A stretch of 64,000 nucleotides of DNA from an uncultured Faecalibacterium sp. (GTDB lineage: Bacteria > Bacillota > Clostridia > Oscillospirales > Ruminococcaceae). The notes below the pieces were generated by a model that saw only the letters and a list, made by a program, of their open reading frames with translations, did no database searches and was not told where the DNA came from. A program made the position numbers and the translations under genes. Location of the stretch: positions 1-64,000 of the forward strand of contig UQDV01000006.1 in the NCBI GenBank assembly GCA_900539945.1, in the 5' to 3' direction. Of the stretch, positions 1 to 8,497 are shown one piece after another; within the stretch, counting starts at the first letter, position 1; the number at the start of each line of letters is the position of its first letter.

Positions 1-144
1 CAGGCGCTGGCGCTGCCCCTTGCGGGGGCGTTCTGGCCCCGGCTGGCGGCATTGGGCGCGGGCGGATGTGCCACGGCGGGGGTGTTTTTGCTGGCGGCAT
101 GGCCGCTGGGGCTGGGGGAGGAGCTGGCGAGGATGCGGGGGTAG
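1..144 (+). CDS. C-terminal end of a membrane protein (partial)
   Basis: Frame 1 is open from the window edge to a TAG at 142-144, leaving 47 residues. The tail is strongly hydrophobic, with two Ala/Leu/Gly-rich stretches (starting QALALPLAGAFWP and later AGVFLLAAWPLGL) that look like the last membrane helix or two of an integral membrane protein, ending in a short charged tail (GEELARMRG). It lies just upstream of a polysaccharide-type epimerase, so a flippase or polymerase of envelope polysaccharide synthesis is possible, but the fragment is too short to assign a family. The start is outside the window. Confidence 0.5.
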   Translation, partial: QALALPLAGAFWPRLAALGAGGCATAGVFLLAAWPLGLGEELARMRG

Positions 145-165
145 GGAACTCCCTCCACAAATTTC

Positions 166-194
166 TGGACAGAGCACCGCATTCTGTGTATAAT
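166..194 (+). promoter_or_regulatory. Candidate sigma-A promoter of the epimerase gene
   Basis: TGGACA at 166-171 and a perfect TATAAT at 189-194 are separated by 17 bp, about 87 bp before the GTG start at 281. A GC-rich inverted segment lies in the leader. Confidence 0.6.
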
Positions 195-280
195 ATATAG
201 GATAAGGCCGCCGGGACTGCCGCGGCCTGCAAAATGGCGGCGGGCACTGCCCGCTCCCCGGAACAAAAGAGGAACCATTC

Positions 281-2182
281 GTGAACGAGAAACCCAAAGA
301 GACCAGAGCGCGGGTCTACCTGCGCCGCGCTGTGCTGGCGGCACTGGATGCCGCCATCGTGGCGTTCAGTTTTTATTTTGCGCTGCTGCTGCGGGCCGAC
401 GGTGCGGTGGAAGCCGCCTGGTGGCCCCACAACCTTGCCATCCTGTACCAGAACCTGCCCTGGATCGTGGCGGTGTATGTGGCCAGCTTTTTGCTGGGCG
501 GGCTGTACTCGGTGCTGTGGAAGTACGCGGGCGAGCGCGACCTGCTGCGCCTTGCGGTCATGGTGGCGGTGCCCACCGGCATCGTGTATGCGGTCAACCG
601 CCGGTGCATCCACGGTGTGCTGTTCAACTCGGCCAACTGCATGGCGGCGGTGCTCATCCTGCTGCTGGTGGGCGGCAGCCGTCTGGCATGGCGGCTGTTT
701 TTGAACCACCCGCTGGGCGAGCGCCTGCGCGGCGCGGCCAGCCGCGACCCCAACCGCCCCGTGATGATCGTGGGCGCGGGCGAGGCCGGGGCCTGGGCCA
801 TCAACGTGTGCAAGACCAACAAGCAGTACGGCCGCCCGGTGCTGGCCGTGGACGATGACCCCGCCAAGCTCCACCAGACCATCCACGGCGTGCCGGTCAA
901 GGGCACGCTGGAGCAGATCCCGGAGCTGTGCAAGCGCTACGGCATCCACACCATCCTGGTGGCCATCCCCACCCTGCGGGGCAGCCGCCTGAACCACGTC
1001 ATCGACCTGTGCGTGAGCACCCACTGCGCGGTGCAGATGCTCAGTGACCCCCAGCTGGTGGGCACCGGTGCGCCCCAGCAGGGGGCTTTCCGGGAGCTGA
1101 ACCCGGCGGACTTTTTGTCCCGCGACGAGGTGACGCTGGACATGGAGAAGATCTCCGGCTACCTCACCGGCAAAACGGTGCTGGTGACGGGCGGCGGCGG
1201 CTCCATCGGCTCGGAGCTGTGCCGGCAGGTGATGCGCTTCCACCCGGGCAAGCTGCTCATCTTTGACATCTACGAGAACTGCGCCTACGAGCTGCAGATG
1301 GAACTGCAGCAGAAGTATGGCCGGGATATCCCGGTGACCGTGCTCATCGGCTCCATCCGGGACAAAAAGCGGCTGGACGAGGTGTTTGAGACCTACCACC
1401 CCACGGTGGTGTTCCACGCGGCGGCCCACAAGCATGTGCCGCTGATGGAGGTCAGCCCCGCCGAGGCGGTCAAGAACAACGTGCTGGGCACCAAGAACCT
1501 GCTGGTGAGCGCCAGCGAGCACGGGGTGGAGCGGTTCGTGCAGCTGTCCACCGACAAGGCCGTCAACCCCACCAGCGTCATGGGCTGCACCAAGCGCATC
1601 TGCGAGATGCTCATCCAGACCTTTGCGGGCAACACCGACATGAAGTGTGTGGCGGTGCGGTTCGGCAACGTGCTGGGCAGCCACGGCAGCGTCATCCCGC
1701 TGTTTGAAGCCCAGATCAAAAAGGGCGGCCCGGTCACCCTGACCGACCCCAACATCGAGCGCTACTTCATGACCATCCCGGAGGCGGCCCAGCTGGTGCT
1801 GCAGGCCGGTGCCCTGGCCGAAAGCGGCAACATCTATGTGCTGGACATGGGGGAGCCGGTCAAGATCATGGACCTTGCCAAGCAGCTCATCCGCTTTTAC
1901 GGCTACGAGCCGGGCGTGAACATGGAGATCAAGGTGGTGGGCCTGCGCCCCGGCGAAAAGCTCTACGAAGAGCTGATGATGGACGAGGAGCAGGACAAGA
2001 TGCGCCGCACCCAGCACAACAAAATTTTTGTGGCAAGCCCCCGCACCATCGACCTGGCGCAGTTCTACGAGCAGCTGCAGGCACTGGAAGCCGCCGCCGC
2101 CCACAACGACGAGGGCGTGGTGAAGCAGCTTGCCGCCATGATCCCCACCTTTACCCCCACCCGCGAGAACCTGAAGCTGTAA
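281..2182 (+). CDS. Membrane-anchored CapD/FlaA1-type nucleoside-diphosphate-sugar epimerase/dehydratase
   Basis: A 633-residue protein of the polysaccharide biosynthesis CapD family, which converts UDP-GlcNAc-type sugars to 6-deoxy/4-keto or epimerised sugars for capsule, glycan or glycoprotein synthesis. About four membrane helices lie within residues 12-140. A first Rossmann-like fold starts at VMIVGAGEAG (about 161), and a second SDR fold has the glycine motif TGGGGSIGSEL (about 303). The motif SVMGCTKR (about 432-439) carries Met where classical SDRs have Tyr, as expected for this Ser-Met-Lys subfamily. The GTG start follows an AGAGGA Shine-Dalgarno. Length fits the long membrane form. 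The exact sugar substrate cannot be read from sequence. Confidence 0.9.
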   Translation: MNEKPKETRARVYLRRAVLAALDAAIVAFSFYFALLLRADGAVEAAWWPHNLAILYQNLPWIVAVYVASFLLGGLYSVLWKYAGERDLLRLAVMVAVPTGIVYAVNRRCIHGVLFNSANCMAAVLILLLVGGSRLAWRLFLNHPLGERLRGAASRDPNRPVMIVGAGEAGAWAINVCKTNKQYGRPVLAVDDDPAKLHQTIHGVPVKGTLEQIPELCKRYGIHTILVAIPTLRGSRLNHVIDLCVSTHCAVQMLSDPQLVGTGAPQQGAFRELNPADFLSRDEVTLDMEKISGYLTGKTVLVTGGGGSIGSELCRQVMRFHPGKLLIFDIYENCAYELQMELQQKYGRDIPVTVLIGSIRDKKRLDEVFETYHPTVVFHAAAHKHVPLMEVSPAEAVKNNVLGTKNLLVSASEHGVERFVQLSTDKAVNPTSVMGCTKRICEMLIQTFAGNTDMKCVAVRFGNVLGSHGSVIPLFEAQIKKGGPVTLTDPNIERYFMTIPEAAQLVLQAGALAESGNIYVLDMGEPVKIMDLAKQLIRFYGYEPGVNMEIKVVGLRPGEKLYEELMMDEEQDKMRRTQHNKIFVASPRTIDLAQFYEQLQALEAAAAHNDEGVVKQLAAMIPTFTPTRENLKL

Positions 2183-2211
2183 GGCTGGCTGGGGTCTGGA
2201 TGCGATGCACG

Positions 2212-2357
2212 GCCTCGCCCTCTCCGTCACGCCTACGGCGTGCCACCTCTCCCAAAGGGAGAGGCCTTGGCAGTGCGGCAGAGCTTCTGGTTGCGCCAGG
2301 GGCTCTCCCTTTGGGAGAGCTGGCAAACCCGCAAGGGTTTGACTGAGAGGGCGAGGC
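2212..2357. repeat. 146-bp MITE-like palindromic element between the epimerase gene and lysA
   Basis: Near-perfect 18-bp terminal inverted repeats occupy 2212-2229 and 2340-2357 (one mismatch). Inside are two further inverted pairs, each of the form CTCTCCC/GGGAGAG. The element could fold into a long cruciform. It has no coding capacity, and no second copy with the same termini was seen in the window. Confidence 0.6.
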
Positions 2358-2433
2358 TGCTGATGTGAGAGGGCGAGCCAGTGACCCAAATCGCTCAGAC
2401 CTTATGATATAAAAACTAGAGAGGGATGTAACT

Positions 2434-3720
2434 ATGGAAAAGAAACCGTTCCTGACCGAGGCCATGGCACAGGAGATCATTCAGGATGTGCCCACGCCCT
2501 TCCACGTTTACGACGAAAAGGGCATCCGCGAGAATGCCCGCCGCATCAACAAGGCGTTCAGCTGGAACAAGGGCTTCAAGGAGTATTTTGCCGTCAAGGC
2601 CCTGCCCAACCCCGTCATCCTGCAAATTCTGCAGGAAGAGGGCTGCGGCGTGGACTGCTCGTCCCTGACCGAGCTGATGCTCAGCGAGGTGTGCGGCTTT
2701 ACCGGCAGTGATATCATGTTCTCGTCCAACCAGACCCCCGTGGAGGACATGCAAAAGGCCTATGAGCTGGGTGCCTACATCAACCTGGACGACGCCACCA
2801 TGGTGGACTTCCTGGACCGGGTGGCCGGTGTGCCGGAGACAGTGTTCTGCCGCTACAATCCGGGCGGCACCTTCAGCCTGGGCGAGAGCGAAGAGGGCTT
2901 CCAGGTGATGGACAAGCCCGGCGATGCCAAATACGGCATGACCGAAGAGCAGATGATCGACAGCTACAAAAAGCTGATGGCCAAGGGCGCCAAGCACTTC
3001 GGCATCCACGCCTTCCTGGCGTCCAACACCATCTCGGATGCCTATTACCCGGAGCTGGCCGCCATCCTGTTCCGGCTGGCGGTGCGGGTGCACGAGGCCA
3101 CCGGTGCCCACATCGGCTACATCAACCTGTCCGGCGGCGTGGGCATCCCCTACCGCCCGGAGCAGACCGAGAACGACATCCTGGCCATCGGCGAGGGCGT
3201 GCGCAAGAAGTTTGAGGAGATCCTGGTGCCGGCCGGCATGGGCGACGTGGCCATCTTTACCGAGATGGGCCGCTTCACCACCGGCCCCTACGGCGCACTG
3301 GTGGCAACCGCCATCCACGAAAAGCACATCTACAAGGAGTACATCGGTCTGGACGCCTGCGCGGCCAACCTGATGCGCCCGGCCATGTACGGGGCCTATC
3401 ATCACATCACCGTGCTGGGCAAGGAGGACGCCCCCTGCGACCACATGTACGACGTGGTGGGCGGCCTGTGCGAGAACAACGACAAGTTTGCCATCGACCG
3501 GATGCTGCCCAAGATCGACATCGGGGACGTGCTCTACATCCACGATACCGGTGCCCACGGCTCGGCCATGGGCTACAACTACAACGGCAAGCTGCGCAGC
3601 GCCGAAGTGCTGCTGTGCGAGGACGGCTCCCACCGGCTCATCCGCCGCGCCGAGACCCCCCGCGACTACTTTGCAACGCTGGACTTCCTGCCCCTGATGA
3701 AGCCCCTGTTTGAGGACTGA
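2434..3720 (+). CDS. lysA: Diaminopimelate decarboxylase (PLP-dependent, alanine racemase fold)
   Basis: A 428-residue group IV PLP decarboxylase that makes L-lysine from meso-diaminopimelate as the last step of lysine synthesis. The PLP lysine lies in YFAVKALPNP (about residue 53), the typical LysA context. The barrel continues through GVDCSSLTELML, a glycine-rich phosphate-binding region near INLSGGVGIPYRP, and the C-terminal substrate-binding segment GLDACAANLMRPAMYGAYHH. The ATG at 2434 follows GAGAGGGATG. A weak promoter (GTGACC, 16 bp, TATGAT) lies at 2381-2408, just after the MITE-like element. A related carboxynorspermidine decarboxylase is less likely given the motif set. Confidence 0.85.
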   Translation: MEKKPFLTEAMAQEIIQDVPTPFHVYDEKGIRENARRINKAFSWNKGFKEYFAVKALPNPVILQILQEEGCGVDCSSLTELMLSEVCGFTGSDIMFSSNQTPVEDMQKAYELGAYINLDDATMVDFLDRVAGVPETVFCRYNPGGTFSLGESEEGFQVMDKPGDAKYGMTEEQMIDSYKKLMAKGAKHFGIHAFLASNTISDAYYPELAAILFRLAVRVHEATGAHIGYINLSGGVGIPYRPEQTENDILAIGEGVRKKFEEILVPAGMGDVAIFTEMGRFTTGPYGALVATAIHEKHIYKEYIGLDACAANLMRPAMYGAYHHITVLGKEDAPCDHMYDVVGGLCENNDKFAIDRMLPKIDIGDVLYIHDTGAHGSAMGYNYNGKLRSAEVLLCEDGSHRLIRRAETPRDYFATLDFLPLMKPLFED

Positions 3721-3726
3721 GGGCAC

Positions 3727-3992
3727 GATTTGAAATAGCCGCCGCTGACGAGTTGCGGCACCCAGCGTCTGCGGCGGCCCTTGGGCGGGCCTTGCATCCT
3801 GCTGGCCGCTGCCCCAACTTCGCCTCCCTGTTTCCGCCGCAGGCGGCGGTCGGCTCCGTTGCACTCTGGCTATATTTAGCGGAAATACAATTTTATATTG
3901 GCAGTTCAGAAACGCCTGCGGGCGTTTCTGAACTGCATTTTCACAGGAAGGGCCGTTCCGGTTGATTGCATTTGCTGCTGCTTGCCGCTGCG
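3727..3992 (+). repeat. Dispersed structured repeat, copy A (with a 113-bp internal insertion)
   Basis: Starts with GATTTG directly after the lysA stop. Stem 1 is ATAGCC (3735-3740) pairing with GGCTAT (3868-3873). The loop is enlarged by a segment (about 3751-3863) that matches 13134-13245 in inverted orientation. AGCGG (3878-3882) and an AT-rich linker follow, then a 36-nt hairpin at 3901-3936 with a CTGCGG apex and ATTTTC after it. The shared tail (a CACAGGAAGGGCCGTT variant) ends the copy. The hairpin probably also serves as the lysA terminator. Confidence 0.75.
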
Positions 3993-4044
3993 ACCCCTTC
4001 CGTGAAGAGGCGTTTGGAGCGGCCCGCAGGCCGCGACAAACGCG

Positions 4045-4102
4045 AATTAAAATAAAATTACCTCTGCGATTGCCAGAGCGCAAGCGGAGGCAATTCTAAA
4101 TC
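4045..4102 (-). repeat. Dispersed structured repeat, partial copy A2 (pseudoknot block only)
   Basis: On the minus strand this reads GATTTAG, then ATTGCC, CCGCT, GGCAAT and AGAGG, followed by an AT-rich linker. It is the 5' block of the dispersed repeat, in opposite orientation to copy A, without the long hairpin. Confidence 0.6.
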
Positions 4103-4144
4103 ATTCCCTGCCCGAAACGACAACGACCAAACGAGGTACAAGCC

Positions 4145-4528
4145 ATGTTTTTTGGATTTCAGCTCACCTGCGGCCTGATGATGGTGTTCTACGGTTACTC
4201 GGTCATGAAAAACCCCCGCGTGTGGGGCGACCAGGGCCGCCGCGCCGTCAAGCCCGAACATTTTGAAGAATACGGCCGCCAGAACGGGCTGTTCTTCCTC
4301 AAGGCAGGCTGCGTGATGGCGGTCATCGGCGCACTGGATGCGCTGGTCACGCTGGACGCGCTGCTGTATCTGCTGCTGTATGTGTTCGGCTTTGCGTTCG
4401 CGTTCTATCCGCTCACCCGCTGGTGCAAGGCCAATGAAGGTTTCAGCTGGCCGTGGCCCCATGTCAAGAGCGAGAAAAAGCGCATCCGGGAGCTGCGCAA
4501 GGAGCAGGAACAGCAGAAGAAAAAGTAA
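4145..4528 (+). CDS. Small membrane protein of unknown function
   Basis: A 127-residue protein with three hydrophobic segments (about 2-20, 52-72 and 74-95) and a strongly basic C-terminal tail ending in EQEQQKKK. The middle loop is polar (YGYSVMKNPRVWGDQGRR). The N-terminal helix followed by NPRVW resembles small DUF-type membrane proteins of Firmicutes, but I do not recognise a named family. AGGTA stands 8 nt before the ATG. It is a single gene with its own terminator immediately downstream, next to dispersed repeats and the orphan RepA-like gene. Confidence 0.7.
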   Translation: MFFGFQLTCGLMMVFYGYSVMKNPRVWGDQGRRAVKPEHFEEYGRQNGLFFLKAGCVMAVIGALDALVTLDALLYLLLYVFGFAFAFYPLTRWCKANEGFSWPWPHVKSEKKRIRELRKEQEQQKKK

Positions 4529-4543
4529 ACCGGAACCGAGAAG

Positions 4544-4578
4544 GGCCGCCCGCGTACCGCACGCAGGCGGTCTTTTTT
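4544..4578 (+). terminator. Rho-independent terminator of the small membrane protein gene
   Basis: A GC-rich stem (CCGCCCGCG with CGCAGGCGG) and a short loop are followed by seven T's. Confidence 0.75.
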
Positions 4579-4611
4579 TGCCCCTGTGCAGCGCGGGGGG
4601 AGAGCGGCATG

Positions 4612-4784
4612 ATCTGATAAAATTCGGCTTTTTAAACGAAACAACGCCGAAAAAGTAACTTTATCAACGTGCGAAAGTTCGGCGGTGCGGATAAAGTTGG
4701 AACTTTATCAATGAGAGTAACTTTATCAAACTGATAAACTTCAATAAAATAACGTAGGTAAAATATTAAATTTGAACTTTATCA
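4612..4784. repeat. Iteron-like cluster of AACTTTATCA motifs
   Basis: Four exact copies of AACTTTATCA lie at 4657-4666, 4701-4710, 4719-4728 and 4775-4784. A 9/10 inverted copy is at 4689-4698, and partial inverted copies (TGATAAA) are near 4614 and 4732. The stretch is markedly AT-richer than its surroundings. The last copy overlaps the 3' end of the RepA-like gene on the minus strand. Such clustering of a 10-mer is not expected by chance and suggests protein-binding sites or a replication-type origin remnant. Confidence 0.65.
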
Positions 4785-6130
4785 CTTGTTTCACTACAGT
4801 AGAGGGAAGAATACCATTTGTTCCGACCGTCTCGCTGCCGGATGATGTGTTTGGTCACCTTGCCTGATTTCACAAGTTCACCGTAGGCTCGGTTATAGGT
4901 TCCCTCGCTGCACCCGATCTCCCGCATCACCTCGCTTTTCAGCTGCGGGCTTGCCATGCTGCCCAACCGGCTCTCGGCCAGCACGTTGAGGATGGCGTCC
5001 CGCGTGTCCTCCTTGGTCTGGGCCTGCCGCACCCGCGGCTCCTTGATGAAGTCGGCGTCTTTCTTGTCGGTATAGCCGTCAAACACGGCCTGCGCCGTCC
5101 GGACGCCGTCCAGCTCCACGTCCTCGATGTGCAGCAGCACCGTCTGCCGGGGGCGGCTGTAGCTGCTCTTTTCGTGGCTGAGGTAAATTTTGCCGTCGCT
5201 GTTGCTGCGGCCCATCATCAGCACGCTGCGGGCCATGTCCCAGATGTCGGAGCTGTCGGCCAGACGGGCCCGGCCGGACACACCCATCTTTTTGTTGGAG
5301 TGCATCACCAGCAGCACGGCGCACCGCTGGGCGGCGGCAATGGCCTTGAGGGGCAGCAGGATGCTGCGCATCTGGTTGCGGCTGGCCATTTCCACCCCGG
5401 CGGGCAGAAAGCTCTGCAGCGGGTCCACGATGAGCAGCAGCGGCCCGGCCTTGGCGGCAAATTTGGCCAGTGCCTCGTCCTTGAGGGTCAGGGGCTGGCC
5501 GGTGCGCTGGAAGTAGTCGTCGGCGGTGAGGCAGAGCACCCGGTTCATGTCGGCTCCGGCGGCCAGCAGGCGGGCCTTGAGCACCTTGCCGGGGTCGTCC
5601 TCGCCCGCAAGGATGAGCACCTTGCCGGTCTGGGCAGGCGGCACGGGAAAGAACCCGCTGGTTTTGCCTGTGGTGACGCAGGCGATCAACTGCGCCTGCC
5701 AGAGGCCTTTGCCGGTGCCGCCGTCGGCACCCAGCAGGGAAAGTTCGCCCCGGGGCAGCAGGTCCGGGACCAGCCAGTCCACGTTTTGCAGGGGCACGTC
5801 GGCCAGCACGCCCGGCCCGACAGGGGTCTGCTCGGCCCGCATCTTGTCGTTTTCGCGCTTGGCCTCGGCGTTGGCGGCGGCCAGAAAGGCGTCGCGGTCG
5901 GTGTCGATGGCGTCCTGACACCGGTGGAGCCACTGGTCGGTCTTGTACTCCACGGCGGGCAGACGCAGGCTGTAGGCGGCGCCCCGCACATCGTCCAGCA
6001 GCTCCGGGCGCTGGGCTTCGTCGTACTGGGCCAGACATGCAAAGGTCAGGCGGCTGAACAGCTGCTCTTCGGTATGGCAGCGCCGCAGGGTGCGCAGGAA
6101 GGCTGCGCGGTCAAGGGGTGGTTGATTCAA
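4766..6130 (-). CDS. RepA-like AAA (AAA_25) ATPase/helicase, orphan copy
   Basis: A 454-residue protein of the RepA/KaiC-like AAA_25 group, common in plasmids, conjugative elements and phages as a replicative helicase. The Walker A-like loop is GADGGTGKG (about residue 136), with Gly where Ser or Thr is usual. Walker B is LLLIVDPLQSF. The segment SSDIWDMARSVLMMGRS and the following SHEKSSY match the conserved C-terminal core. A C-terminal winged-helix-like region (about 370-445, containing IGCSEGTYNRAYGELVKSGKV) could bind DNA. The start is TTG at 6130, supported by AAAGGAG upstream. No integrase, relaxase or primase accompanies it. The iteron-like cluster lies at its 3' end. Confidence 0.75.
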   Translation of the reverse strand: MNQPPLDRAAFLRTLRRCHTEEQLFSRLTFACLAQYDEAQRPELLDDVRGAAYSLRLPAVEYKTDQWLHRCQDAIDTDRDAFLAAANAEAKRENDKMRAEQTPVGPGVLADVPLQNVDWLVPDLLPRGELSLLGADGGTGKGLWQAQLIACVTTGKTSGFFPVPPAQTGKVLILAGEDDPGKVLKARLLAAGADMNRVLCLTADDYFQRTGQPLTLKDEALAKFAAKAGPLLLIVDPLQSFLPAGVEMASRNQMRSILLPLKAIAAAQRCAVLLVMHSNKKMGVSGRARLADSSDIWDMARSVLMMGRSNSDGKIYLSHEKSSYSRPRQTVLLHIEDVELDGVRTAQAVFDGYTDKKDADFIKEPRVRQAQTKEDTRDAILNVLAESRLGSMASPQLKSEVMREIGCSEGTYNRAYGELVKSGKVTKHIIRQRDGRNKWYSSLYCSETSDKVQI

Positions 6131-6164
6131 GGGTGGTCAGGCTCCTTTCGTTGGTTGGGTGAAC

Positions 6165-6330
6165 GATTTGAAATTGCCTCCGCTTTGCTCTGGCAATCGC
6201 AGCGGAAATAAAATTTTTAGATTTGCAACTCTGGAAAATCTGCGGATTTTCCAGAGTTGCTTTTTCACGGGAGGGGTCGTTCCGGGAAGCTGCATCCGCT
6301 GCTGTTGGCCTGCGGCCAAATCGCAGCATT
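6165..6330 (+). repeat. Dispersed structured repeat, copy B (full length)
   Basis: Possible pseudoknot: stem 1 is ATTGCC (6173-6178) with GGCAAT (6192-6197), and stem 2 is CCGCT (6180-6184) with AGCGG (6201-6205). A linker follows, then a 36-nt hairpin at 6225-6260 with CTGCGG at the apex and five T's. Next come CACGGGAGGGGTCGTTCCGG and a third hairpin (6298-6327) whose upper stem is TTGGCC/GGCCAA. It lies in the 627-bp gap between the RepA-like gene and pyrG. The rest of that gap holds copy C and the pyrG terminator. Confidence 0.75.
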
Positions 6331-6564
6331 TCAGCGTGCCAGCTTGCGACATCAAAACGTTTTGTTGTTATATTTAGTATAACACGGAACTGGACGCTGT
6401 CAACAACTGCTTTCCAACGAAAAATCAACCGAAAATCACGCAAAAAATTGCAGAAAAAGAAGATACGGAGGGTGGGAAAGCAGGGGAGCGGGTTCCGTGA
6501 GATGGTGGCTGCCCGTAACGGCCCCTCCCGGTGAGATGCAACTTCAGCGTCAGATGCAATTTAC

Positions 6565-6687
6565 CGTAACGGCCCCTCCCGTGAAAATGCAATTCAGAAA
6601 CGCCCGCAGGCGTTTCTGAACTGCCAATTAAAAATTTTATTTCCGCTAAATATGCCCAGAGCAACGCGGAGGGCATTCTAAATCGTC
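6565..6687 (-). repeat. Dispersed structured repeat, copy C (minus orientation)
   Basis: Read on the minus strand: GATTTAG, stem 1 ATGCCC/GGGCAT (6671-6676 with 6652-6657), partial stem 2, AT linker, a hairpin at 6589-6624 and the CACGGGAGGGGCCGTTACGG tail. A second copy of the tail segment lies at about 6513-6530. It sits immediately beyond the pyrG terminator. Confidence 0.7.
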
Positions 6688-6709
6688 CGCCCTGCCCGGA
6701 ACAGGCCAA

Positions 6710-6743
6710 CAAAAAAGCCAGTGCGAAAAAACTCGCACTGGCT
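6710..6743 (-). terminator. Rho-independent terminator of pyrG
   Basis: A perfect 11-bp stem (6716-6726 with 6733-6743, AGCCAGTGCGA) is followed on the minus strand by six T's. Confidence 0.9.
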
Positions 6744-6757
6744 CGTTTGTGATTGGC

Positions 6758-8401
6758 TTACAGGTGCATCAGGCTGCGCTGGGCACTGGTGCGGAACTTG
6801 AGCGCCGCCGCGATGAAGCCCTTGAACAGGGGATGGGCGCGGTTGGGGCGGCTCTTGAACTCCGGGTGGAACTGGGCACCCAGATGGAAGGCGCGGCCGG
6901 GCAGCTCCACCGTCTCCACCAGACGGCCGTCCGGGCTGGTGCCGGAGATGACCAGACCGGCGTCCTGCATCTCCTGCCGGAAGTCGTTGTTGAACTCGTA
7001 GCGGTGGCGGTGACGCTCCCAGATCTCGGTCTGGCCGTAGCACTCGGCCATCTTGGTGCCGGGGGCCACGGTGCAGGGGTACTTGCCCAGACGCATGGTG
7101 CCGCCCTTGGGGATGTTGCCCTGCTGGTCGGCCATGAGGGCGATGACGTTGTGCTTGCCGTCCGGGGTGAACTCGCTGGAATTGGCGTCGGCGTAGCCCA
7201 GCACGCCCCGGGCAAACTCCATCACCATGATCTGCATGCCCAGGCAGATGCCAAAGTAGGGCACGTTGTTCTCGCGGGCGTACTGGGCGGCCTGGATCAT
7301 GCCCTCGATGCCGCGGTCACCGAAGCCGCCGGGCACGATGATGCCGTCCACGTCCGCAAAGAGCTCCTTGCAGGCGTTCTGGTCGGTCAGGTCCTCGCTT
7401 TCCACCCACTTGATCTCCACCTGGCTGTCATTCTCGAAGCCTGCGTGGTACAGGCTCTCCATCACAGAGAGATAGGCGTCGTGGAGCTTGACGTACTTGC
7501 CCACCAGCGCGATGGTGCAGGTCTTGCTGCGGGTGGCGATGCGGCTCACCACCTGCTTCCACTCGGTCAGGTCGGCGGGGGGCACGTCCAGCTTGAGCTT
7601 GTTCACCACCACGTCATCCAGACCATTGGTGTGCAGCATCAGCGGGCACTGGTACAGGCTGGGCATGGTCAGGTTCTCGATGACACACTCCGGCTTGACG
7701 TTGCAGAAGGTGCTGATCTTGCGGCGGATGTCGGTGCCCACGCTGCCGTCGGCACGCAGGATGATGATGTCCGGGTTGACGCCCATGCCCTGCAGCTCCT
7801 TGACCGAGTGCTGGGCAGGCTTGGACTTGTACTCGTTGGAGCCGGAGATGTAGGGCACCAGCACCACATGGATGAAGCAGCAGTTGTCGCGGCCCTGCTC
7901 CAGGCCCACCTGCCGGATGGCCTCCAGGAAGGGCTGGCTCTCGATGTCGCCGGTGGTGCCGCCGATCTCGGTGATGACCACATCGGCCCCGGTGGAGGAA
8001 GCCATGTTGTAGATGTAGCTCTTGATCTCGTTGGTGATGTGGGGGATGATCTGGACGGTCTGGCCCAGATAGGCACCCTGACGCTCCTTGTTCAGCACGT
8101 TCCAGTACACCTTGCCGGTGGTCAGGTTGGAGTACTTGTTCAGGTTCTCGTCGATGAAGCGCTCGTAGTGGCCCAGGTCCAGGTCGGTCTCGGTGCCGTC
8201 GTCGGTGACGAACACCTCACCGTGCTGCAGGGGGCTCATGGTGCCGGGGTCCACGTTGACGTAGGGGTCCAGCTTCTGGCTGGCCACCTTCAGGCCGCGG
8301 CACTTGAGCAGGCGGCCCAGCGAGGCGGCGGTGATGCCCTTGCCCAGGCCGGACACGACACCGCCGGTGACGAAGATATACTTGGTTTGCTTTTCTGCCA
8401 T
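6758..8401 (-). CDS. pyrG: CTP synthase
   Basis: A 547-residue CTP synthase that aminates UTP with ATP and glutamine in pyrimidine nucleotide synthesis. The N-terminal amidoligase domain begins with [16 protein letters not shown] and includes the segment [19 protein letters not shown]. The C-terminal class I glutamine amidotransferase has the nucleophile in FGICLGMQ and His-Glu near the end (FHPEFKSRP). Length is normal. The ATG at 8401 follows GAGGAGG. The gene is downstream of the glutamine synthetase/ANTAR genes and has its own likely promoter, linking glutamine supply to a glutamine-consuming enzyme. Confidence 0.97.
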   Translation of the reverse strand: MAEKQTKYIFVTGGVVSGLGKGITAASLGRLLKCRGLKVASQKLDPYVNVDPGTMSPLQHGEVFVTDDGTETDLDLGHYERFIDENLNKYSNLTTGKVYWNVLNKERQGAYLGQTVQIIPHITNEIKSYIYNMASSTGADVVITEIGGTTGDIESQPFLEAIRQVGLEQGRDNCCFIHVVLVPYISGSNEYKSKPAQHSVKELQGMGVNPDIIILRADGSVGTDIRRKISTFCNVKPECVIENLTMPSLYQCPLMLHTNGLDDVVVNKLKLDVPPADLTEWKQVVSRIATRSKTCTIALVGKYVKLHDAYLSVMESLYHAGFENDSQVEIKWVESEDLTDQNACKELFADVDGIIVPGGFGDRGIEGMIQAAQYARENNVPYFGICLGMQIMVMEFARGVLGYADANSSEFTPDGKHNVIALMADQQGNIPKGGTMRLGKYPCTVAPGTKMAECYGQTEIWERHRHRYEFNNDFRQEMQDAGLVISGTSPDGRLVETVELPGRAFHLGAQFHPEFKSRPNRAHPLFKGFIAAALKFRTSAQRSLMHL

Positions 8402-8467
8402 AAAAATACTTCCTCCTCTATCAAAATCAAGTCAAATCAGATTCAGAATACGTTTTCCCAATCCAGT

Positions 8468-8497
8468 ATTATACACCCACATCCTCATAAGAATCAA
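8468..8497 (-). promoter_or_regulatory. Candidate pyrG promoter
   Basis: On the minus strand TTGATT (8492-8497) and TATAAT (8468-8473) are 18 bp apart, overlapping the 3' end of the ANTAR gene about 67 bp before pyrG. Confidence 0.5.

Noticed and set aside
6137..6710. Short frames in the 6.1-6.7 kb gap
   Set aside because: They come from dispersed repeats B and C, recur at other repeat copies, and have no ribosome sites.
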